Positions 11,553-22,925 of a DNA stretch of 64,000 nt are shown here, piece after piece. The stretch comes from Myxococcales bacterium (lineage in GTDB: Bacteria; Myxococcota; Polyangia; Nannocystales; Nannocystaceae): positions 1-64,000 of the forward strand of contig JAEUJW010000011.1 of NCBI GenBank assembly GCA_016793465.1, in the 5' to 3' direction. The notes below the pieces were generated by a model. The model worked only from the letters and a program-made list of their open reading frames with translations, was not told the DNA's origin and made no database searches. A program made the translations under genes and the position numbers. Within the stretch, counting starts at the first letter, position 1. Every line of letters begins with the position of its first letter.

Positions 11553-12449
11553 TCAAGCGGGCAGGCCGCGGACGGCCGCGACGAGGTCGCCGATCGTCAG
11601 CGACTCGGGCAGGTTCTTCTCGGACATGAGGTCCCAAAGCGGCTGCAGCGGGGTCTCCGGCGGCTGCTGGCGCAGGGCCTCGTGGAGGACGGCGGCGGCG
11701 GCCCGGCGGCGGCCGAGGGCGAGGCCGCGGGCGAGGGCCTCGGCGACCGGACCGCTGAGCTTCTTGCGGTCGGGGGTGCTGGGCCCGAGGGTGCCGCCGG
11801 CCCCGGCGAGCAGGCGGCGGGCTCGCAGGCGGGCTGGCCCGCCGGCCGCGTCGTCCTCGCCGCTCTGGCCGCCGTTGGCGGCGGGGGCGGTCGAGGTGGC
11901 CGCGGGTTCGGGGGCGGAGGCGGAGGAGGATCGGGCGGTGATGACGATCGGCTCGTCGGCGGGGCTGGACGGGGCCGGGCCGCCGAGGTCGTCGCTGCGC
12001 TCGACCATGCCGCGGACGCGCTCGACCACGGGGGTCGGGGCGTCGCGGCGCCAGCGTCGGCGGGACAGCTCCCAGGCGTCGTCGCGTTCGTTCGGGCGCA
12101 CCGGCGGCTCGCCGGCGGCGACCCGCTGCTCGAGGGCCTGGCCGCGCTGGAGGATCTCCTCGCCGTGGCCGCGGGGCAGCACGGTGACGACGGTGTCCTC
12201 CTTGATGATCGCGTAGAGGGTGTCGCCGAAGCTCTCGAGCGGGATCAGGATCTGCGGCTCGGCGAGCATCACGTCGAGCGTCTTGACCGCCTTGCCGCCG
12301 TCCTCGGCGGCGGTGATCGCGGCGTCGAGGCGATCCCGCAGGGCCTCGTCGTCCTCCTCGCCGACGGCCGGGACGAGCTCGCGCAGGCGCTGCACTGCGC
12401 GGTGGGTGATGCTGTATCGGCGATGTCCGGGAAAGGGGCTCCGAAGCAT
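11553..12449 (-). CDS. Hypothetical protein, 298 aa
   Basis: Not recognised. Seen: ATG 12449. The N-terminal ~75 residues (RYSITHRAVQRLRELVPA...) look like a compact alpha/beta domain, then a beta-rich stretch ending ILIPLESFGDTLYAIIKED reads like a short sensor or binding fold. Residues ~130-210 are disordered (Pro/Ala/Ser), and the C-terminal ~80 residues are helical (AVLHEALRQQ...PLWDLMSEKNLPESLTIGDLVAAV). No signal or membrane segment, so cytosolic. It is divergent from the exported protein at 12495-13616. The 240 bases between it and the kinase gene at 11312 hold no gene that I can support. Confidence 0.7.
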   Translation of the reverse strand: MLRSPFPGHRRYSITHRAVQRLRELVPAVGEEDDEALRDRLDAAITAAEDGGKAVKTLDVMLAEPQILIPLESFGDTLYAIIKEDTVVTVLPRGHGEEILQRGQALEQRVAAGEPPVRPNERDDAWELSRRRWRRDAPTPVVERVRGMVERSDDLGGPAPSSPADEPIVITARSSSASAPEPAATSTAPAANGGQSGEDDAAGGPARLRARRLLAGAGGTLGPSTPDRKKLSGPVAEALARGLALGRRRAAAAVLHEALRQQPPETPLQPLWDLMSEKNLPESLTIGDLVAAVRGLPA

Positions 12450-12494
12450 GATCGGAGGGGGTTTATCGCAGCCGGGGCGAGAATGCCACCGTCG

Positions 12495-13616
12495 ATGCGG
12501 CGCGTCGGCGCGGGTTTCCGGGCGCGCGTCGGCCGGGTCCAGGGGTCGGATTTCGCCGTTCCCTTGCGTTCTGGCGGGCGGACCTGCCAGTCTACCGGGA
12601 CCTTGGCCGGCCGATCGCACAACCTGCTGCTGTCCGCGCTGACGGGCGCGACGCTGGGGATCTCGGGCTTCGATGCGCTGGCTGCGCCCTTTTCGGGCAC
12701 CGGCCACGCGGCGATCGGCGGGGACACGGACGGGTTGAAGGCCCGCAACGTGGCGCTCGAGCGGGCCCGCAAGGCGGCGCTCGAGACGGCGATCGAGCAG
12801 ATCGGCGCCGCCGATCCGGCCGCCCGCAAGGGGGTGCTGGGCCGCCCCGCCGAGTGGACCGGCAGCTACCGCGTGCTGCAGCAGGCGGACGACGGGGCGA
12901 CGGCGACGGCGGTGGTCTCGGTCGAGATCGACACGGCGCGCCTGGCCAAGGCGCTGGCGGCCCCGGGCGCGGGCACGGCGAGCGCCGGCCTGCCGCCGCT
13001 GCTGCCGTCGCTGACGGTCGAGCTCGACGGCTGTCCGGCGGCGATCGAGTCCGGGCTGCGCCGCGGGCTGATCGCGGCCGGGGTGGTCCGCGACGTGGCT
13101 CCGGGCTCGGCGGGGCCTGTGCTGGCGGCCAGGTTGCAGTGCGGCGCGGCGGGGCTGGTGCGCTACCCCAGGCAGGCGGTGCTCCGCGTCGAGGCGCGGT
13201 GGACCGGCGGCCCGCGCGGGCTGCCCGAGCGGGTGATCGGCGTCGGCGAGGATCCGGCGGCGGCGGCCGACGACGCGGCCGCGGGGCTCGCCGGGCGGGC
13301 GGCGGCGGTGCTGTCCGGAGGGACAGGTGCCGGGGTGTCGCTGCGCCTTTCGGCGCCGTGGCCGGCGGCGCGGGTGCGGCGGCTCGAGCGGGCGCTGCGC
13401 GAGTCGGTGGTCGGGGTCCAGGCGGTCGCGGTGGCCGGGGTGTCCAGCGACGGCTCGGTGGTGCTGCGGGTCGAGGGGTCGTTGACGGCGGAGGAGCTGC
13501 ACGCGAAGCTGCCCGGCGTGACGGTGCCGGGGGCGACCCTGGTCGTCGGAGAAGTGGACAAGTCCCATGTCGTGCACGCAAGTCTGCAAGCTTCCTCGCG
13601 GCCCTCGGCGGAGTGA
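12495..13616 (+). CDS. Exported protein with LPP20/FlgT-N-like domain
   Basis: Seen: a hydrophobic stretch LLLSALTGATLGISG followed by DALAAPF looks like a Sec signal. The domain after it (GDTDGLKARNVALERARKAALETAI) has the alternating Ala/Arg helix typical of LPP20 and FlgT N-terminal domains, followed by two further beta-alpha modules with a TolB/FlgT flavour (LTVELDGCP..., RLSAPWPAARVRRLERAL). Start uncertain: ATG 12495 gives 373 residues with a long basic n-region; TTG 12603 would place the start right at the signal peptide. The stop overlaps the next gene by 50 nt, so the two are coupled. Role inferred as periplasmic or outer-membrane associated; function unknown. Confidence 0.7.
   Translation: MRRVGAGFRARVGRVQGSDFAVPLRSGGRTCQSTGTLAGRSHNLLLSALTGATLGISGFDALAAPFSGTGHAAIGGDTDGLKARNVALERARKAALETAIEQIGAADPAARKGVLGRPAEWTGSYRVLQQADDGATATAVVSVEIDTARLAKALAAPGAGTASAGLPPLLPSLTVELDGCPAAIESGLRRGLIAAGVVRDVAPGSAGPVLAARLQCGAAGLVRYPRQAVLRVEARWTGGPRGLPERVIGVGEDPAAAADDAAAGLAGRAAAVLSGGTGAGVSLRLSAPWPAARVRRLERALRESVVGVQAVAVAGVSSDGSVVLRVEGSLTAEELHAKLPGVTVPGATLVVGEVDKSHVVHASLQASSRPSAE
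13311..13326. repeat. Dyad element, CTGTCC-GGAG-GGACAG
   Basis: Perfectly symmetric copy of the dispersed element, read in frame inside the LPP20-like gene as LSGGTG. Confidence 0.7.
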
Positions 13617-13950
13617 CTCGCGCCGCTGGCCGGCGCTGCTCCTGGCGCTCGGGCTGATGTTCGGCTGCGCGACGCGCGGGGCGGCCGGCGGGGCCGATCA
13701 GGCGGCGCCGCTGGTGATCGAGGTGCCCGACGACGACCTCGACGCCGAGGTGTTCGTCGACGGCAATTACGTGGGGCAGGTCCGGGCGCTGCGCGTGCCG
13801 GAGACCGGGCCGCTCTTGCTCGCGCCGGGCATCCACCGCGTCGAGGTGCGCAAGCCGGGGCGCTTCCCGGTCCAGCGCACGGTGTCGGTGAAGAAGGACG
13901 ATCGCGGCCCGGTGGTCGTGCGGGCCGAGCTGCTCGAGGATCCGGCGTAG
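13567..13950 (+). CDS. Small PEGA-domain lipoprotein
   Basis: Seen: 127 residues. A basic n-region, hydrophobic core (WPALLLALGLMFGC) and Cys suggest a lipoprotein, although the lipobox (MFGC) is not ideal. The mature part (LDAEVFVDGNYVGQV...LLLAPGIHRVEVRKPGRFP) is a clear PEGA domain: a short beta sandwich with VFVDGxYVG and the ApGxHxVEVRkPGy phrase. Known: PEGA domains occur in surface and S-layer-associated bacterial proteins, often tied to kinases. The start lies inside the preceding gene (50-nt overlap), implying cotranslation. Ninety-seven bases separate it from the convergent ANL-like gene. Confidence 0.8.
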   Translation: MSCTQVCKLPRGPRRSDSRRWPALLLALGLMFGCATRGAAGGADQAAPLVIEVPDDDLDAEVFVDGNYVGQVRALRVPETGPLLLAPGIHRVEVRKPGRFPVQRTVSVKKDDRGPVVVRAELLEDPA

Positions 13951-14047
13951 TCGTCGTCGCGCGGCGCGAGCGGGCAGCGCGGGCTCGGAGGTGCGGGCGA
14001 GCGTCGGGCCCGCCCGTCGTCCGCCGTCGCCTCGACGGCCGAGACGA

Positions 14048-15484
14048 TCAGGTCTGCGCGCCGAGGCGGGTGTGCATGCGCGGCACCATGTACGGCGGCA
14101 GGCTGTCGACCATGAACTCCTCGAGGTCGTCGAGGGGCGTCGAGCCGGTCGCGTGGTAGCGCAGGTGGACGAACGGGTTGCCGTCGACGTCGTACTCGAC
14201 GGTGGCCTCGGCCTGGGTGATGCGGCGGTGGCGGAGCATCGCCGCCTCGATGGTGTGCAGCGAGGCGCGGCGGCCCTCGAGGTTGACGAGGCTGTCCGTT
14301 CGGCCAGGTACCTCGCCGAGCGCGCCGTGGGCGGTGAACTGGCCGAGGTAGCCGGTGTGGTACCAGCCGTCGTCGCCGTCGACGGGGCCGCCGGGCTGGG
14401 GGGCGGGCACCGGCGGGCGGGTGAGGATCGGGTAGGGCGGGCGCACGAGGACCTCGTGGCCGCCGTCCTTCTCCGCAGGGCCGTGAGGACAGGCGGCGCC
14501 GGGGCGGCACTGCAGGCCGGGGGCGAGCTCGAAGCGCTCGCCGCGGTGCATCACGCGGGCGCCGAGGATGCCGACCTCCTCGAGCAGCAGGACCTGGCGC
14601 GGGTACTCGCCGAACACCTGCTTCAGGGGGCGGCCGTGGCTGGTCTGGATGGTGGCCTGGGGGATCACGGCGAGCAGGTCGCGGGTGGCCCCGGCGGCCT
14701 TCAGCGCGCGGGCGGCGGCCTGCAGGGTGTAGAGCAGGTCGACGACGACGAGGCGCTCGTAGGTGCCGATCGGCGGGAGCACGCTCTCGAGGGTGGGGTT
14801 GTCGGCCATGACGAGGCGGGCCTCGCTGGCCAGCCACGGCAGCACCACGGCGTCGAAGAACCGCGGGCTGGTGAACGCCTGGGCGCAGGCGAGGTGGGTG
14901 CCGCTCGACAGCTCGAGCAGCTTGGCCCCGGTCTCGCCGATCCAGCGCAGGTGGGCGCCGCTGCGGAAGATGTCGTGCACGGCTCCGTCGGCGCCGGCGG
15001 TCTCGCTGATCAGCTCGACGCCGGCGGGCACGGCGGCGGCGTTCAGCTCGTCGGGGATGTCGAGGATGTCGACCTCGAGCAGCGAGCCCGACAGCTTGCG
15101 GCGGGCGCCGAGGCGGTAGCCCTCGGGGTACTGCAGCGGCGAGTTCTCGAGGCCGCGCGGGCGCCGGAGGACCGCGCGGATCGGCAGGCGGGAGGCGGCG
15201 CCGAGCAGGCTGCGGTCGCCGTTGGCGGGGTCGACCGGCATGGCCACCGCGCCGAGCTTGCTGACCGCGAGCAGCAGGATGATGAACTCGGCGACGTTGC
15301 CCATCGACAGGGCGACGATGTCGCCGGCGCCGACCTTGAGGCTGGCGAGCTCGCGCGCGCGCTTGTCGGCGCGGATGAGCAGGCCGCGGCGGCTCAGGGT
15401 GGTGTCCTGGCTGTCGAGCGAGCGCTGGCTGCCGGCGCGCGGGACGGCCTCGTCGAGCCAGCGGTAGAACTGACCGGCGCTCAT
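14048..15484 (-). CDS. ANL-superfamily (AMP-binding) protein with altered core motifs
   Basis: Seen: 478 residues from ATG 15484. The overall plan matches acyl/aryl-adenylating enzymes: GDIVALSMGNVAEFIILLLAVSKLGAVAMPVDP in the N-domain and WYHTGYLGQF...GEVPGRTDSLVNLEGRR near the hinge. Key positions differ. The phosphate-binding loop reads ELSSGTHLAC instead of a Gly/Thr-rich loop ending in PK. The invariant Asp of HTGD is Tyr. The C-domain ends at MVPRMHTRLGAQT without the catalytic PxxxxGK lysine. Inferred: a non-catalytic or substrate-binding relative, or an enzyme with changed chemistry. It also holds a reverse copy of the dyad element at 14292-14307 (GRTDS codons). 134 bases separate it from the next gene upstream. 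Confidence 0.8.
   Translation of the reverse strand: MSAGQFYRWLDEAVPRAGSQRSLDSQDTTLSRRGLLIRADKRARELASLKVGAGDIVALSMGNVAEFIILLLAVSKLGAVAMPVDPANGDRSLLGAASRLPIRAVLRRPRGLENSPLQYPEGYRLGARRKLSGSLLEVDILDIPDELNAAAVPAGVELISETAGADGAVHDIFRSGAHLRWIGETGAKLLELSSGTHLACAQAFTSPRFFDAVVLPWLASEARLVMADNPTLESVLPPIGTYERLVVVDLLYTLQAAARALKAAGATRDLLAVIPQATIQTSHGRPLKQVFGEYPRQVLLLEEVGILGARVMHRGERFELAPGLQCRPGAACPHGPAEKDGGHEVLVRPPYPILTRPPVPAPQPGGPVDGDDGWYHTGYLGQFTAHGALGEVPGRTDSLVNLEGRRASLHTIEAAMLRHRRITQAEATVEYDVDGNPFVHLRYHATGSTPLDDLEEFMVDSLPPYMVPRMHTRLGAQT
14292..14307 (-). repeat. Dyad element, CTGGCC-GAAC-GGACAG on minus strand
   Basis: Full match to the consensus, spanning the PGRTDS codons of the ANL-like gene, where a GR-D motif is normal for the family. 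The match may therefore be fortuitous or exapted. Confidence 0.5.
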
Positions 15485-15618
15485 CGGCGGCCTCGCGTGC
15501 GGGCGGAGGAGGGGTCGCACGTGCGCGCGGCGGCGCGACGGCGGAGCGGGCCCTGGGGGCCGCGAAGATAATCGTCATGGCGGCCGCGGGGGCCGTGTTG
15601 CGCGCCTGGCATGGGAGC

Positions 15619-16836
15619 TCAGAACCGGAGGGCGTAACCGACGGACGTCGTGAGCACGAGCCTGTGCTGCGGCACGCCGGCGGACGCGAAGGGCCGCTCG
15701 TCGCAGGTGGCCGCGGAGGAGCCGCGTCCGGAGCCGAAGTAGGCGAGGTGGATGTGCATGCCGATCTCGTGGTTACGGCGCGGTCCCACTAACACAGCGA
15801 ACCCGAGGCGTCCACCGACCACCGCCCCGGCGCGCGCGGATACCAGCGTTCCGCTCGAGCGGGCGGCGCAGGGGGGGAGGGCCTGGCCGGCCCGCACCCG
15901 CAGGGCCTCGCGCGCGACCCCGAACTCGAGGCCGAGCGGCAGCTCGAGGCGGCGGCCGGCGCCGAGGCTGACGGAGTGGCCGACGTCGGCGAGGAGGACC
16001 TGGGTGTATAGAGCCAGGTGCATGGGGCTGGTCTCGCCGGAGGCGGTGATCCAGGCCTGGCCGCCGAGCTCGAGGCCGCGGCGCTTGCCGAGGCGGCCGC
16101 CGCCGCGGACCAGCACGGCCGCCTGGTAGGCGCCGTCGAGCAGGGTCTCGCCGAGCAGCTGCGGCTGGCTGACGAGGCCGCCGCCGGCCCCGACGTAGCC
16201 GCGCGGGGGCGGCGGCGGATCCGGGGGCGGCGGCGTCGGCGAGGGCGGCGAGGGCGGGCGATCGACCGGCGCGAGCGGGCGCGGTGCGATCGCTGGATCG
16301 CGGTCTTGCGGGTCGTGCGGGGCGACCGGCAGCGGGGCCAGGGGATCGCGGAGCTGCGGCTGGGTCGCCGGGGTGCCGCCGAGATCTCTGACGATGTTCT
16401 CGACGGCGCCGCGATCGGGGGCGTCGGGGTTGTCGCGCAGGTAGGCGTTGAAGGCGTCGATGGCCGCGCTGGCGTGGCGGGCCTCGGCCTCGAGGTCGCC
16501 GCGGTCGGTGGCCGCGCGCGTCAGACGCTGGTGGCACACGCCGAGGTTGTAGTGGAGCTTGGAGCTCGGGCGCAGGGCCATCGCGCGTTCGAAGTGGGCG
16601 AGCGCGCGGGTGAAGTCGCCGGCTTCGAAGGCGGCGGCGGCCTGCTCGACGGCCTCGCGGGCGGCCTGCTTGCGCTCGTCGTCGGTCGCGGGCGGCGGGG
16701 CGGCGGGCGCGGGGCGCGGGGCGAGGGCGAGGAGGAGGACGACGGCGGTGCGGCGCACGGCGGACAGACGCGGGCGGCCGGGAGAAGCTGCGGGCGACTG
16801 CGCCGGGGCGGCGGGCCGGCGCCGGGGCACGGTCAC
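15619..16836 (-). CDS. Exported TPR protein with C-terminal outer-membrane beta-barrel-like domain
   Basis: Seen: 405 residues from GTG 16836. A signal peptide (VRRTAVVLLLALAPRPAPA) is preceded by a ~28-residue arginine-rich leader. A TPR region (~55-125, FEAGDFTRALAHFERAMALRP...YNLGVCHQRL) follows, then a Pro-rich linker (~185-215), then a Gly-rich amphipathic-strand region (GYVGAGGGLVSQPQ...GGRLGFAVLVGP) ending in ...TSVGYALRF, the C-terminal aromatic typical of BAM-inserted barrels. Its GTG overlaps the TGA of the upstream penicillin-binding protein gene (GTGA), so translation is coupled. Inferred: an outer-membrane protein with a periplasmic TPR arm working near the cell wall. Confidence 0.8.
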   Translation of the reverse strand: MTVPRRRPAAPAQSPAASPGRPRLSAVRRTAVVLLLALAPRPAPAAPPPATDDERKQAAREAVEQAAAAFEAGDFTRALAHFERAMALRPSSKLHYNLGVCHQRLTRAATDRGDLEAEARHASAAIDAFNAYLRDNPDAPDRGAVENIVRDLGGTPATQPQLRDPLAPLPVAPHDPQDRDPAIAPRPLAPVDRPPSPPSPTPPPPDPPPPPRGYVGAGGGLVSQPQLLGETLLDGAYQAAVLVRGGGRLGKRRGLELGGQAWITASGETSPMHLALYTQVLLADVGHSVSLGAGRRLELPLGLEFGVAREALRVRAGQALPPCAARSSGTLVSARAGAVVGGRLGFAVLVGPRRNHEIGMHIHLAYFGSGRGSSAATCDERPFASAGVPQHRLVLTTSVGYALRF

Positions 16837-18476
16837 ACTCCGCTGGGCTTGCCGGGTTTCTGCGGGGCCGCGGCGGTGGGCCGCGGCGACTTGTCGGGGC
16901 CGGGCTTCTTGGCGACCGGGCCGGGGACCGGCGGGAGCGCGTCGGAGCGGGGCTTCTGCGGCTCGGGCGACTTGTCGGCGGGCGGGCGCTCGGACTTGTG
17001 GGCGATCGCCGGGGCGGACTTGGCGTCGGGGCGCTTGCTGACGACCGGGAGGTCGGACGGCGGGCCCTTGGGGTTGGCGGCGCCGGGGGGCTTGCCGGGC
17101 AGCTCGACGCCGGTCTCGGTCAGGCGGGCCTCGCGGTGGGCCTCGATGTCGGCGCGGCGCGACAGGTAGATCTGGACCAGGCGGCGGGCCGCGTAGTGGG
17201 CCTTGATGCGCCACTTGGGCTCGTTGGCGAGCAGCACCGCGAACGCGATCTCGGGGCGCTCGGCGGGGGCGTAGCCGATGAACCAGTTGTAGTTGAGGCC
17301 GGGGGCGCGCTTGCCGGTGAGGCTGCCGGTCTTGCCGGCGACCTCGGCGTCGGCGATGTAGTACACGCCCTGGCGGTCGCGGAAGCTGCCGCGGGCGGTG
17401 CCCTCGGAGGTGGTGCGGACCATCATCTCGCCGATCTGGTCGGCGATGTCCTTCGCCAGCACGCGCTCGGCGGCGGGCAGCTCGGGGGTGCGGTCGGCGC
17501 CGGCGTGGTCGCGGACCTGGGCGACGATGTGCGGGGCCTGCCACACGCCGTCGCGGGCGAACACGCTGGCCAGCAGGGCGCCGTGCAGCGGGCTCATGTC
17601 GACGTGCCAGAAGCCGGCGGCCACGCGGGCGCGCTCCTTGGGGTCGTCGGGCACGAGGGCGGGAGAGGGCTCGACGCGGAACTCGAACGGGATCTCGCTG
17701 CCGAACTTGAAGGTCCTGGTGATGTCGACGAGGTTGCCGGCGGTCAGGTGCTTCAGGGCCAGCTTGGCGAGCACGACGTTGTGGCTGTGGGCGATCGCGC
17801 CGCCGAGGTCGTCGCAGGCGGTGTCGCGGCCGGCGTCGTCGGTGAGCAGGTCGTCGGTGATGCCGTGGAGGCCGCCGGAGAAGCACACGCGCTGCTTGCC
17901 GAGCGCCCGGTTCTGCTTCAGGAGGGCGGCGGCGGTCACGAGCTTGAACGTCGAGGCGGCGGGGGCCCAGGCGGTGGTCGTGATCTCGAGCGGGTCGACC
18001 TGGGGGTCCATGCTCGAGTGGCCGGCGAGCGCGAGCACCGAGTTGTCGCGCACGTCGAGGATGACGGCGGCGGCGTAGGGGACCTCGCGGTTGCGGAAGA
18101 TCTGCTGGGCCGCGTCCTGCAGGACCGGGTCGAGGGTGTAGAGGATGCGGTGGCCGTCGCTCAGCGACTGCACGAGGCGGCTGTTGCCGAGGCCGGTGGC
18201 GAGCCCGGCGAAGTCGGGGTCGGCGAGCTTGCTGGCGGCCGGGGCCTCGCCGGCCAGCGGCTCGGGCTTCAGGGCGGTGAGGTCGAGGCGGTCCTGCCAG
18301 GGCAGGGCGGCGACCGGGGCCTCGGCCTCGGGCTGCGAGGTCTGGGTGACGGCGGTGCGGACGGCGTCGTGGGCGTCGGGCACGGCCTGGCGCTGGACGT
18401 AGAACGCGATGGCGCCGAGGCTCGCGAGGAAGAACACAGCGCCGAATCCGCCGAGCCGGGTGCGTGGGGCCGACAT
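16833..18476 (-). CDS. Penicillin-binding protein, transpeptidase only
   Basis: Seen: 547 residues. One N-terminal membrane anchor (GAVFFLASLGAIAFYV, ~12-27) precedes a transpeptidase domain (~105-450) with Ser175 in ASTFK, SHN at 231-233 and KTGS from Lys382. The final ~110 residues are Pro/Lys-rich and disordered. It lacks a glycosyltransferase domain and a full class B pedestal, so it is a short class B-like D,D-transpeptidase acting in the periplasm. Start set at ATG 18476 because AGGA lies 10 nt upstream; ATG 18494 is in frame but has no ribosome site. The stop is fused to the start of the TPR/barrel gene. Confidence 0.9.
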   Translation of the reverse strand: MSAPRTRLGGFGAVFFLASLGAIAFYVQRQAVPDAHDAVRTAVTQTSQPEAEAPVAALPWQDRLDLTALKPEPLAGEAPAASKLADPDFAGLATGLGNSRLVQSLSDGHRILYTLDPVLQDAAQQIFRNREVPYAAAVILDVRDNSVLALAGHSSMDPQVDPLEITTTAWAPAASTFKLVTAAALLKQNRALGKQRVCFSGGLHGITDDLLTDDAGRDTACDDLGGAIAHSHNVVLAKLALKHLTAGNLVDITRTFKFGSEIPFEFRVEPSPALVPDDPKERARVAAGFWHVDMSPLHGALLASVFARDGVWQAPHIVAQVRDHAGADRTPELPAAERVLAKDIADQIGEMMVRTTSEGTARGSFRDRQGVYYIADAEVAGKTGSLTGKRAPGLNYNWFIGYAPAERPEIAFAVLLANEPKWRIKAHYAARRLVQIYLSRRADIEAHREARLTETGVELPGKPPGAANPKGPPSDLPVVSKRPDAKSAPAIAHKSERPPADKSPEPQKPRSDALPPVPGPVAKKPGPDKSPRPTAAAPQKPGKPSGV

Positions 18477-18871
18477 GGTCCGCGGTCCTACCATCGCCGC
18501 GGAGGGGCCGTCAAAAACGCGGCGGAGGCGGCGGCGCCGGGGTTTCGAGCGGGCGGCGGGCGGGACGAACGGAGCGGCGGAGCGGCAGGCGCGGGCGGCG
18601 GCGGGGGGATTCGAGATCTCGGCACGGGGGCGGTGACCGGCCGTGGGGGCGCCGGGCCTGGCTCATCCGTCCAGCGCCGGGACCTGCGCGGCCGACGGTT
18701 TGCGAGAGGACGGCGGCGCGGTGATGGGCGACGGCGGGCGTGCGTGCGCTGGTTCGAGCCTACATCGTGGGAGAGGCCCGCACCCGATTCGTGCTGCGGG
18801 GTACGCGGGGAGCCGGGCTCTGGTACCCTCCGTCGCCAGGGAGTCCCCGCCGTGGGGCTGGCCGCTTGCCT
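18477..18871. other. 395-bp intergenic region between divergent genes
   Basis: No coding region with convincing codon use. It should hold promoters for the penicillin-binding protein (minus) and the FHA-GGEEF gene (plus). TACCCT at 18824-18829 is a possible plus-strand -10, about 42 nt before ATG 18872. No hairpin or repeat stood out. Confidence 0.5.
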
Positions 18872-19756
18872 ATGCGTGACGAGACGATTGTCACAGTCAT
18901 CAACAAAGCCGACGACGCGGGCAAGGGAGCGAAGAAGGAAGCCTGCCTGGTCGTTATCTACGGCGCGGAGCTCGGCCGCAAGTACCACATCGACGGCCGA
19001 GAGATGACGATCGGGCGCGGGACGCTCAACGACATCTGCGTGTCGCAGGACTCGGTGAGCCGCACGCACGCGACGCTGCGGGTCGAGGACGCGGGCGTGA
19101 AGATCCGCGACAACGAGTCGACCAACGGGACCTACGTCAACGACCACAAGGTCCACGAGACGTATTTGAAAGACGGCGACCTGGTGAAGATCGGGCGGGC
19201 CATCTTCAAATTCCTCAGCGGCGACAACATCGAGAGCCTGTACCACGAGGAGATCTATCGCCTGTCGACGGTCGACGGGCTCACGCAGATCTACAACAAG
19301 CGCTACTTCCTCGAGAACCTCGAGCGCGAGCTGTCGCGGGCGCGCCGCTACGATCGGCCGCTCGCGCTGATCATGTTCGACATCGATCACTTCAAGCAGT
19401 GCAACGACACCTACGGGCACCGCGCGGGGGACTTCATCCTCCGCGAGCTGTCGGACCTGGTCCGCGAGCGGGCGCGCAAGGTCGACGTGGTGGCCCGCTA
19501 CGGCGGCGAGGAGTTCGCGCTGATCCTCCCCGAGATCGAGCTGAAGGGCGCGCAGACGTTCGCCGAGAAGCTGCGCGTGATGGTCGAGCAGCAGCCGTTC
19601 AAGTTCGAGGGGCGGGTCATCCCGGTGACGATCAGCATCGGCGTGGCCGAGCTGACCTCCGACGTCGCGACCTACGACGATTTAATTAAACGGGCGGACG
19701 CGCGGCTCTACAAGGCCAAGACCGGCGGCCGCAACCGCGTCGTCACCGCCGAGTAG
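18872..19756 (+). CDS. FHA-domain diguanylate cyclase
   Basis: Seen: 294 residues. An FHA domain (~25-115) carries GRG (48-50), SRTH (63-66) and NG (85-86), the residues that bind phosphothreonine. A GGDEF domain (~130-290) follows with FDIDHFKQCNDTYGH, the catalytic GGEEF at 211-215 and an RxxD product-inhibition site (RKVD, 202-205) exactly five residues before it. No membrane segment. Known: GGEEF cyclases condense two GTP into c-di-GMP, and the RxxD site gives feedback inhibition. Inferred: docking to a phosphothreonine, plausibly made by one of the nearby Ser/Thr kinases, places or switches the cyclase. Confidence 0.93.
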   Translation: MRDETIVTVINKADDAGKGAKKEACLVVIYGAELGRKYHIDGREMTIGRGTLNDICVSQDSVSRTHATLRVEDAGVKIRDNESTNGTYVNDHKVHETYLKDGDLVKIGRAIFKFLSGDNIESLYHEEIYRLSTVDGLTQIYNKRYFLENLERELSRARRYDRPLALIMFDIDHFKQCNDTYGHRAGDFILRELSDLVRERARKVDVVARYGGEEFALILPEIELKGAQTFAEKLRVMVEQQPFKFEGRVIPVTISIGVAELTSDVATYDDLIKRADARLYKAKTGGRNRVVTAE

Positions 19757-19765
19757 TCGGCGCGT

Positions 19766-19789
19766 CGCGGGGCCCGACGACGGCCCGCG
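19766..19789. terminator. Imperfect hairpin between convergent genes
   Basis: CGCGGGGCC and GGCCCGCG pair with one bulged G around a 7-nt loop, 10 nt after the cyclase stop and before the convergent membrane gene. No T-run follows. A weak shared terminator at best. Confidence 0.4.
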
Positions 19790-19830
19790 CCGCCGGACGA
19801 CGCGGCGGGTCGCGTCACCTCCGAGGCGGG

Positions 19831-20127
19831 TCAGGCGGGCGGAGCGGCGGGGCGGAAGCTCTGCCACATGAGCACGGCGCCGAGCACGATGAACAGGGCG
19901 GCGGCGGCGCGCTGGATGATCACGGGGTCGACGCGGCTGCGCAGGAGGTCGCCGGCGAGCACCGCGATCAGGCTCGAGAGGCTGAGGGCCAGCACGCTGG
20001 CGGCGAACACCAGCCAGCGGCGGCCGTCGGCGCCGGCGGCGAGGCCCATGGTCGCGAGCTGGGTCTTGTCGCCGAGCTCGGCGAGGAAGACGAGGCCGAA
20101 GGTGGTGAAGAAGGTCCGGAGATCCAC
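19831..20127 (-). CDS. UPF0016/GDT1-type small cation exporter
   Basis: Seen: 98 residues with three hydrophobic helices. The family signature ELGDKTQLATMGLAA is in the first helix (residues ~17-31). Known: UPF0016 proteins (GDT1, TMEM165, MntX) move Mn2+ or Ca2+ across membranes using two E-x-G-D-K-T motifs. Bacterial single-motif forms of about 90-100 residues work as paired subunits. Only one such gene is present here, so it would form homodimers or pair with a partner elsewhere. It starts at GTG 20127, 74 nt from the divergent mutL start, and is convergent to the cyclase gene. Confidence 0.88.
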   Translation of the reverse strand: MDLRTFFTTFGLVFLAELGDKTQLATMGLAAGADGRRWLVFAASVLALSLSSLIAVLAGDLLRSRVDPVIIQRAAAALFIVLGAVLMWQSFRPAAPPA

Positions 20128-20201
20128 GCCCCCAAGGTGGCACGGAGGGGCCCGGTGCGGGAGGACTTGCGCTTTCGCGCGCGCTGGTTCTTACTTCGCG
20201 G

Positions 20202-22921
<2,720 letters not shown>

Positions 22922-22925
<4 letters not shown>

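Noticed and set aside
14008..14013. Possible terminator between PEGA and ANL-like genes (GCGGGC/GCCCGC)
   Set aside because: Only a 6-bp stem with a 9-nt loop and no T-run; too weak in GC-rich DNA.
18750..18765. tRNA T-loop-like GGTTCGAGCC
   Set aside because: Flanking bases cannot pair into a T-stem and no anticodon or acceptor stem fits around it.
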